Below, piece after piece: positions 58,022-64,000 of a stretch of DNA of 64,000 nt. The stretch is taken from the NCBI GenBank assembly GCA_037074615.1, contig CM073558.1, positions 7,874,001 through 7,938,000 on the forward strand, written 5' to 3'. Within the stretch, counting starts at the first letter, position 1. Each line of letters opens with the position of its first letter. The notes beneath the pieces were generated by a model. The model saw only the letters and a program-made list of their open reading frames with translations. It was not told the DNA's origin and did no database searches. The DNA comes from Leucaena leucocephala. Its lineage: Eukaryota; Streptophyta; Magnoliopsida; Fabales; Fabaceae. The position numbers and the translations under genes are program-made.

Positions 58022-58516
58022 TTAGTGTTGGATATTATCTTGAACATGACTAATTACAATAGGAGGATACTTATGTCTATAAAAAAAATACAGAGAGAGA
58101 GAGAGAGAGATATCATAGAGATGGCGTTGAGAGTGAATTGGGGAGAAATTGAGGGGCAAAAGAGTAGGATTGACTTTGAGATGATCATAATTAGAAGCAC
58201 TTGAAAGATATGAATTAATGTTGAAAACGTTGATACCAAGACTCGTAGTTGGTGGGATTCTGCTCACAAAATGACAACAAGTGAAGGCCCTACATTCCCT
58301 GCTTTGGCCGTCTATAGCGGAATCTGCTGATTTCATCTTCTTAATCTCTCTCCATTTCCCCCACACCCCACTAATTAATTTCACATTTTTGACAAAAACT
58401 ATAGTTTTTCTAATCTTATTATTATTATTAAACCTTAATAATATCGTTTGTTTGTAATCTTGCTTTATGTTGACCATCATTAATAATGTAATCCCCCCAT
58501 ATTTTGTCACTTTCAT
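58022..58516 (-). other. Unassigned 164-codon open frame
   Basis: An uninterrupted minus-strand frame. The middle (58200-58340) has more even base composition than the surroundings and reads SADSAIDGQSRECRAFTCC and RIPPTTSLGINVFNINSYLS; the end is encoded by a (GA)n microsatellite (about 58091-58110). I recognise no family. It could be an exon of an unknown gene, a gene relic or chance. The start is uncertain. Confidence 0.25.
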
Positions 58517-61099
58517 TGGTTAGACGGTTAGTGGCCCACTTTATTTTGCATGGTACATTCTTAACCAAGCACTCTAATTTAATATTAATACACACTAATA
58601 TGTGTGATTGTGTGTGAGTATTATTTGCATTGCATAATTTTTGCCATCAGTATTTGATGCTTAAGAAAAAAGTATGTGAGTATTTTCTCATACTTGGATC
58701 CCATATACAATGAATTAGATTGAGTCCCACATTGGAGAGCCCATGATGTGTGCTCATAAATAAATATGCATTCAAAATTGTTACAATCATTACTCAACTT
58801 AAGTGATTTTTAATTTGATCTTCCGTTTTTGATAGAAAAGTCCACAGTTTATTCATTAAATTTGGCATTTGTCTGTATATGAATGTTGTTCTTGTTGTTA
58901 TATAATTGGATAACAATGACCGATGCAGTGAGAGTTACCTCATATCATGATTAATAAGTTGGTCAAGGATTTGTTTCAAATTATTTAAACTAAACTTTTT
59001 TTGGGGTCTGAGTTTAATTCAAAGATAAACTAAATTAAATTCAATCCGCCAACGCAACCTTAGGTGTTTCTATGGCTAACCGTTGGGAAGGTAGTTTTTA
59101 GTTTTCTTATACAAATAATCACATTATATATACATATATAATAGGGTTAAAAGGCATTTGTCTTTAAACTGTTCTCTTTGGGGGCATTAGTTTTTTTTTG
59201 TTACAAGGCATTAGGTATTTAAATGATCAAGTGGGGTAATGTCATCCTTAAAGGATTAACAAAGGTGCAGTGTTGCTCATCCCTCAAAAATATATTATTT
59301 GGACTGTGAATTGATCGAAAAAAATTACGGAAAATGCTCCAGCAAGTTATAAATAAGTACCTATAAAAAATTAATGTCAATTATTAATAAATGTTCATTA
59401 TGATAGAAAGAGTTTTGCCAGTTTAAATATAAGGTGTCGAGTTTGAGATTGTATGATTGCAAAAAATATTTTTAGAAGAGTTACTTTCAATTGAGCTCCA
59501 CAATATTCAAATTTTACCCAATTAAATAGAGATATAATTTTTTAATACCAATTAAGTTTAAAAAAAGTATAAATAAATGTCAAGAGACTAATGTTTTATT
59601 TTGTGATAAACGAAAAATAAAACCAAACAAATTAAACAGATATTCTACTAATATAAAATACCAAAATACCATTTTAACCAATTACTTTGACTTGCTATTG
59701 GGTGCTTATCGAATTACCATTATTGGCAAGAATATTAGTAAGTAATTAAAATTTTTATATTTTTTTAATAATATTTTATTAAAATATTAATAATTTAATA
59801 TTTAATAATTTTTTTGACCAAAAAATATTTAATAATTTAAATATTATGATTAGTTACAAATCTGCCCACATAATTTATATGTCAACTTTTAATATTTAAA
59901 AATCCTCCAAAAATTTACAACTTAACTAATGCCTCCAGCCAGCACATCTCTGAGAGATTGACTAAAAATACATGTAAAAATTAAAAACCCATGTCCTCCT
60001 ATATTAGAAGGGACAATAATAAATCTTAAAATTAGATACTTAATAATATTATCAATTAAATAATATTTAAAAAAAACAGCCCAGATTCATATGAACAATA
60101 ACTTTTTGTTTTTGTTACCTTATGAATAATAACTTTGTTAAAACTTGTCGGCCATTATTTGAATTAAAAGATATGTTTAGCCCACAGGTTGGATAGTCTG
60201 ACGTACTTCCGAGCTCAGCCCATTGTATTGAATTGGAGAGTAACATTCCACTTTAATTCTAATTGTGTTATTTAAAAAAATATTTTAATATTTAAATTTA
60301 TATTTAAGAGTAATTGATAGTTCATTCTACTCAATATTGATATCGTTTAAGAAGAATGAAAACTTCACCATATATTTAGATCATGGGTGAACCTAACCTA
60401 TTTTTAAAAAAATTTATAACAAAAAAAAAAAATCATCAATATATCAAAAGTCTCCTGAGTGCTTAAGTTTACACTTGAAGGTAATAGATAGCTTACTCTG
60501 CTTGATATTGGTATCATAAGGAAATTTTACCCTACCCTTAAATCTTAGATGAATATGACTCTTTTATAAAAATTTTTGTATAAAAAATATCAATATATCA
60601 AAAGTAAAATAGTAGAAAATTCCCAAATAAAGAAATTGATGACTACTTAATTTATAAAAAAAAAACTGTCAAAAATCCTTCCTTACAAAATTATCACCCA
60701 AAGTATTTAAGAATTCAAGTTCTTAAGTGGGTATGTATAACTTATCTTTAATTATATATAACACATATTTAGGTTCAGTTATGTGAAAATATTTTTTGTT
60801 TTATGTATAGTTAAAAATATATATTTATATATGTATATTTGAATAAAAATTGTACTTTAGTATTTAAACAAATTTTAGATATATTTAAATAATAAATTTT
60901 ATAACGAGAATTTTTTTTGATAAACGTAGGGAAATCCTATTTAAATCCAAGCAACATGTTCAAATAGCAAATTAATCCATCAAATTCAACAAATCCTTAA
61001 TTAGTCAAGAAGACCAATTTAGAATTTGTTAATGTTGTGTTTTTACGAGACCGTCCCTAACCTTTTTTAAAAATAAGGCACTTCTGTTGGTGGTTGGAG
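58517..61099. other. Intergenic, no gene recognised
   Basis: AT-rich. GAGTCCCACATTGGAGAG at about 58720 resembles a word common near the start of short plant LTRs, but no repeat partner or target duplication was found. Nothing else seen. Confidence 0.4.
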
Positions 61100-61716
61100 C
61101 AGATGTGGTAATTTAGGTTGGGGGCTCAACATGCTAACCTGTTATTTTATGGTGGGTTAGGTTGCTAAATTTATAACCTATTTTAGTGCAAGTTTTTTTG
61201 ATCCACACTCGCCAAACCCACACCCGTGGTGGGTTAACCCGCTTTTTTATTTTATTTTATTATTTTTTACTATTTATATTACACTTTACTAATTTTAGAG
61301 ACTCAGTCAAGTTAATGTTTACATTATACTTCATTTATATTAATTTTATCTTATTGAGTCATTTCTTTATATATATATATATATATATTATTTTATTATT
61401 ATTTTACTTATAACAGATTTGATTACAAATAGTGATAAAGTTAAAGAAATAAATATTTTGACAATTTTATATCATATTTGGAATTCAATTAATATTGATA
61501 CATATAAATTATTTTTTTACAATATATATATATAAATAATTTTTTTAAATATATATAAATAATTGTTTTAAAAAAAATAAAAACTAGTGGGTTGATGGGC
61601 ACCATGGCAGGTTCAAGTTAGTATAATATCAACCCACTTGAAAGTGGGTCTCTTAAGATCGGCCCGCTTTCAAACCAACCCGTATCTACACGAATTGACC
61701 CACATTACCATATCTA
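61100..61716. mobile_element. hAT-type MITE, 617 bp
   Basis: Imperfect terminal inverted repeats CAGATGTGGTAATTTAGGTT (left) and, as the complement of the right end, TAGATATGGTAATGTGGGTC. Flanks GGTTGGAG (61092-61099) and GACTGGAG (61717-61724) match at six of eight positions, an aged 8-bp target duplication. GGGTTA/AACCCGC words fill the subterminal parts and the core is AT-rich with a (TA)n run (about 61368-61390). Confidence 0.75.
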
Positions 61717-62350
61717 GACTGGAGTTTTAACATAAACAATTTTATTATAAGACTTTTGTTGTGTGAATAGTTAACAGAGACTTATAAACTGTTAAATTGA
61801 ACTCTATTGTAACTCATTAGATATTATTAAAAATTAACAATTCATAAGTTCTCATTAATTATTTACAATAAAATTTTTGTAATAATGTTGCTGTCGCAGG
61901 GAGTAGCATTTTGTTTTAGAAAAAGGTGAGAACCAATTAGTAATTTGTTGAATGTGATGGACCTATTTGGGATTTGAGCATTTTAGTTGAAATTAAATGG
62001 GATTTTTCCTATATCTAATCAATATCAATAACAACTAAAGAGTAATAGCAAAATAAGCCAAGCCATTTTATTTATTCATGGGGTCCCAGCTTCATTGCTA
62101 CGGTTCCGGCTTGAGCTTTGGGCTTTGTGCTAAAGATGAATTTACTTTGTGCAAATTTCAAATTTCAAATTTTCAAATGCAAGAGGATGCCTTTATTTGT
62201 ACGCGTTCTTTGTAGCGCTCACTAATTTGAATTTCAATTTAATTCTATATTCACATTTCTTCTATTTTCTTATGTTATTTCTTTGTTTCTCTTCATCTGT
62301 CTCTGCCCATTGCGCCGACTATGAGCCTCTTTAGAAACCTTTATAATCTA
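61717..62350. other. Intergenic, no gene recognised
   Basis: AT-rich sequence with no recognisable gene or repeat. Confidence 0.4.
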
Positions 62351-62757
62351 AGTTTTAAACGCTTCTAGTTTACATAGTAGTTTATTTTTTTTAAAATAAA
62401 TAATTATATTTATCTATAAATATTTTTAGATTAAATTATGATTTAAAATAAAAATTTTAGATAAATTATTGAGACTAACTTCTATCACGATAAAAAAATT
62501 TATGAACTACCCAATTACTATTTTACCTTTACTTTTTCTTATACCATTTTTCCTCTTTCTTCATCATCTCTTCTTTTTTTTCTCTACTATTTTTGGTAAT
62601 TTTTTAATTATAAAAGTCTTTCTAATAATAACTATCCAAACACCTATTTATTCAGAACTATTTTTTTTCATAAATTATTCTCCAAAAATTATTTTTTAAA
62701 AGTTGTCTAAAACTTATTTTTTCATAGTTCTTTTCTAAAATCCTATCCAAACACACA
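62351..62757 (-). repeat. Partial copy of the 717-bp family
   Basis: Shares with copy A, inverted, the stretches CTACCCAATTACTATTTTACC, AATAACTATCCAAA and CCTATCCAAACACA; one end is missing. Confidence 0.55.
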
Positions 62758-62761
62758 CTAT

Positions 62762-63310
62762 GTGCTTGTTTGGTTTTAACCAAAACTAAGGTTTTAAAAG
62801 GGTTTTTGGCCTAAACTTTAGTTTGAATTTTTTTTAAAATAAACAATCATGTTTATTCAAACGGGCTTTTGAACTAAACTATGGTTTAAAACTAAGGTTT
62901 TATATAAGCTACTGAAAATAATTTTTAAAATAGTAAAAAAATTTATAAATTATCCAATTACTATTTTATTTCTACTTTTTTTTTACATCATTTCTCTTCT
63001 CTCTTTTCATCCTTCGCCTCTCTCCTCTTTCCTCCATCTTACATATTTTCTACCCTCTTTTCTCTCATCTTTTTTTCCACCTTATATTTTTTATTCTCTT
63101 TCATTTCTCCTCTCTCTTACTTTTAATTAAATCGTACATTTTTTTAGTAATTTACCAATAATAAAAGTACTTCTAAAAATAACTATCCAAATACCCATTT
63201 ATTTAAAAATATTTTTTTATAAACCCTTCTCTATAATTTTTTTTCTAAAAATTATCTAAATTTTTTTTTTCATAAATTATTTTTTAAAAGTTTATACAAA
63301 TAGCCCTGTA
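62762..63310 (-). mobile_element. 717-bp family, copy B (inverted)
   Basis: Starts GTGCTTGTTTGGTTTTAACC, contains the CT-rich tract (about 62993-63120) that is the complement of the GA-rich run in copy A, and ends near TTTATACAAATAGCCC. Confidence 0.6.
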
Positions 63311-63482
63311 GCTAATAGAAATCCACTTTTGCTGATATGACCTAAACCATTGCTGGGTTCAAATGTGAGATTTCTATATGCTCTGTTTGTTTTCTTATGC
63401 ATTTTTTATTTCTTTTTTTCTTGTGCATTTTTTATTTCTTTCATTGGTGGTTCTTTTTCTGCTCTTATTCTACATGTGTGTG

Positions 63483-64000
63483 TGGATAGACTTTTAGAAA
63501 AAGGTTTATAAAAAAAAAGATTTTTAAGTAGTTTTTAGAAAATGACTTTTAGATAAGAGTTTATGAAAAAAAAAGTTATTCTAAATAAATGAATATTTAG
63601 ATAGTTATTACTAAAATGACTTTTGTAATTGAAAAATTATCAGAAAATATATGATTTTATTAAAAATATAAGAGAGGAGAGAGAGTGAAAAAGAGAGAGA
63701 AGAGAGAAGAGAGGGTGGAGAAGAGTGAATAGAGAAAAGAGATGAAAGGAGAGAGACAGGATATTATGGAAAAAATAGAAAAAAGATGAGAGAGTATAAG
63801 AAAAAGTAAAGGTAAAATAGTAATTGAATAGTTCATAAGTTCTTTTACTATTCCAAAAACTACTTTTACTAACTTATATGAAACTATGGTTTTAAGCTAT
63901 TATTTGGTTCAGAAGCCTTTTTAGACAAATATGAATATTTTAATTTTTTTTAAACTAATGATTGTGCTAAAAACCCTTTTAAAACTATGGATTAGGGGTT
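63483..64000 (+). mobile_element. 717-bp family, copy D (runs off the end)
   Basis: Same orientation as copy A: GGATAGACTTTTAGAAAAAG at the start, a GA-rich tract (about 63670-63790), then TAGTTCATAAGTTCTTTTAC and GAAACTATGGTTTTAAGC. The window ends inside it. Confidence 0.6.

Noticed and set aside
58690..58790. Short LTR/TRIM element at GTCCCACATTGGAG
   Set aside because: No second copy, no TG...CA boundaries and no target duplication found in the window.
62469..62699. 76-codon hydrophobic open frame
   Set aside because: It is encoded by the T-rich arm of a repeated element and has no independent support.
1..64000. CRISPR arrays, operons, tRNA or rRNA genes
   Set aside because: The tandem repeats have no spacer structure, the DNA is plant nuclear, and I found no tRNA cloverleaf or rRNA sequence by eye; a tRNA scan would be needed to exclude small RNA genes.

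Overview
The window is nuclear DNA of a dicotyledonous plant. It is very AT-rich, its genes have GT-AG introns and plant TATA/poly(A) signals, and it is full of plant transposon families (Ty1/copia, solo LTRs, hAT, CACTA-like, many MITEs). I cannot name the species. Four gene-like loci are not transposon-derived: a small two-exon RRM-like protein gene (11.5-12.9 kb, +), a UDP-glycosyltransferase gene of UGT72/hydroquinone-glucosyltransferase type (17.3-20.0 kb, -), a broken paralogue of it (24.7-27.8 kb, -), and a complete seven-exon gene for carotenoid cleavage dioxygenase 7 (43.8-50.3 kb, -), the strigolactone-pathway enzyme.

Layout. 1-11 kb is nested retrotransposon sequence: a 3.43-kb solo LTR with a perfect 5-bp target duplication, then an old copia LTR plus gag remnant split by a young, apparently intact copia element with two identical 269-bp LTRs, a perfect target duplication and one uninterrupted gag-pol frame. 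11.5-13 kb holds the RRM-like gene. 13-17 kb is AT-rich with a CACTA-type non-autonomous element. 17-28 kb holds the two UGTs, in the same orientation, with a hAT MITE in the intron of the broken copy. 28.6-40.5 kb is a decayed copia element into which an autonomous-size hAT element (4.9 kb, transposase with six stop codons but no frameshift) and a 2.6-kb solo LTR have inserted, each with perfect target duplications. 40.5-43.7 kb has a fresh 138-bp tandem duplication and MITEs. 43.8-50.3 kb is CCD7, with MITEs in introns 1 and 3. 50.3-64 kb shows no convincing gene; it carries MITEs, a dispersed repeat family with four copies near the right end, and one unassigned 495-bp open frame.

Function. 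CCD7 is a plastid enzyme expected to cleave 9-cis-beta-carotene on the way to carlactone and strigolactones. The UGTs would glucosylate small phenolic-type acceptors in the cytosol. Nothing in the sequence ties these genes into one pathway; they are neighbours only. I found no clearly new biological system. The best leads are the young copia element, the UGT pair (different intron positions, altered catalytic residues), the base-substitution-only decay of the hAT transposase, and the density of mobile DNA in and around CCD7.
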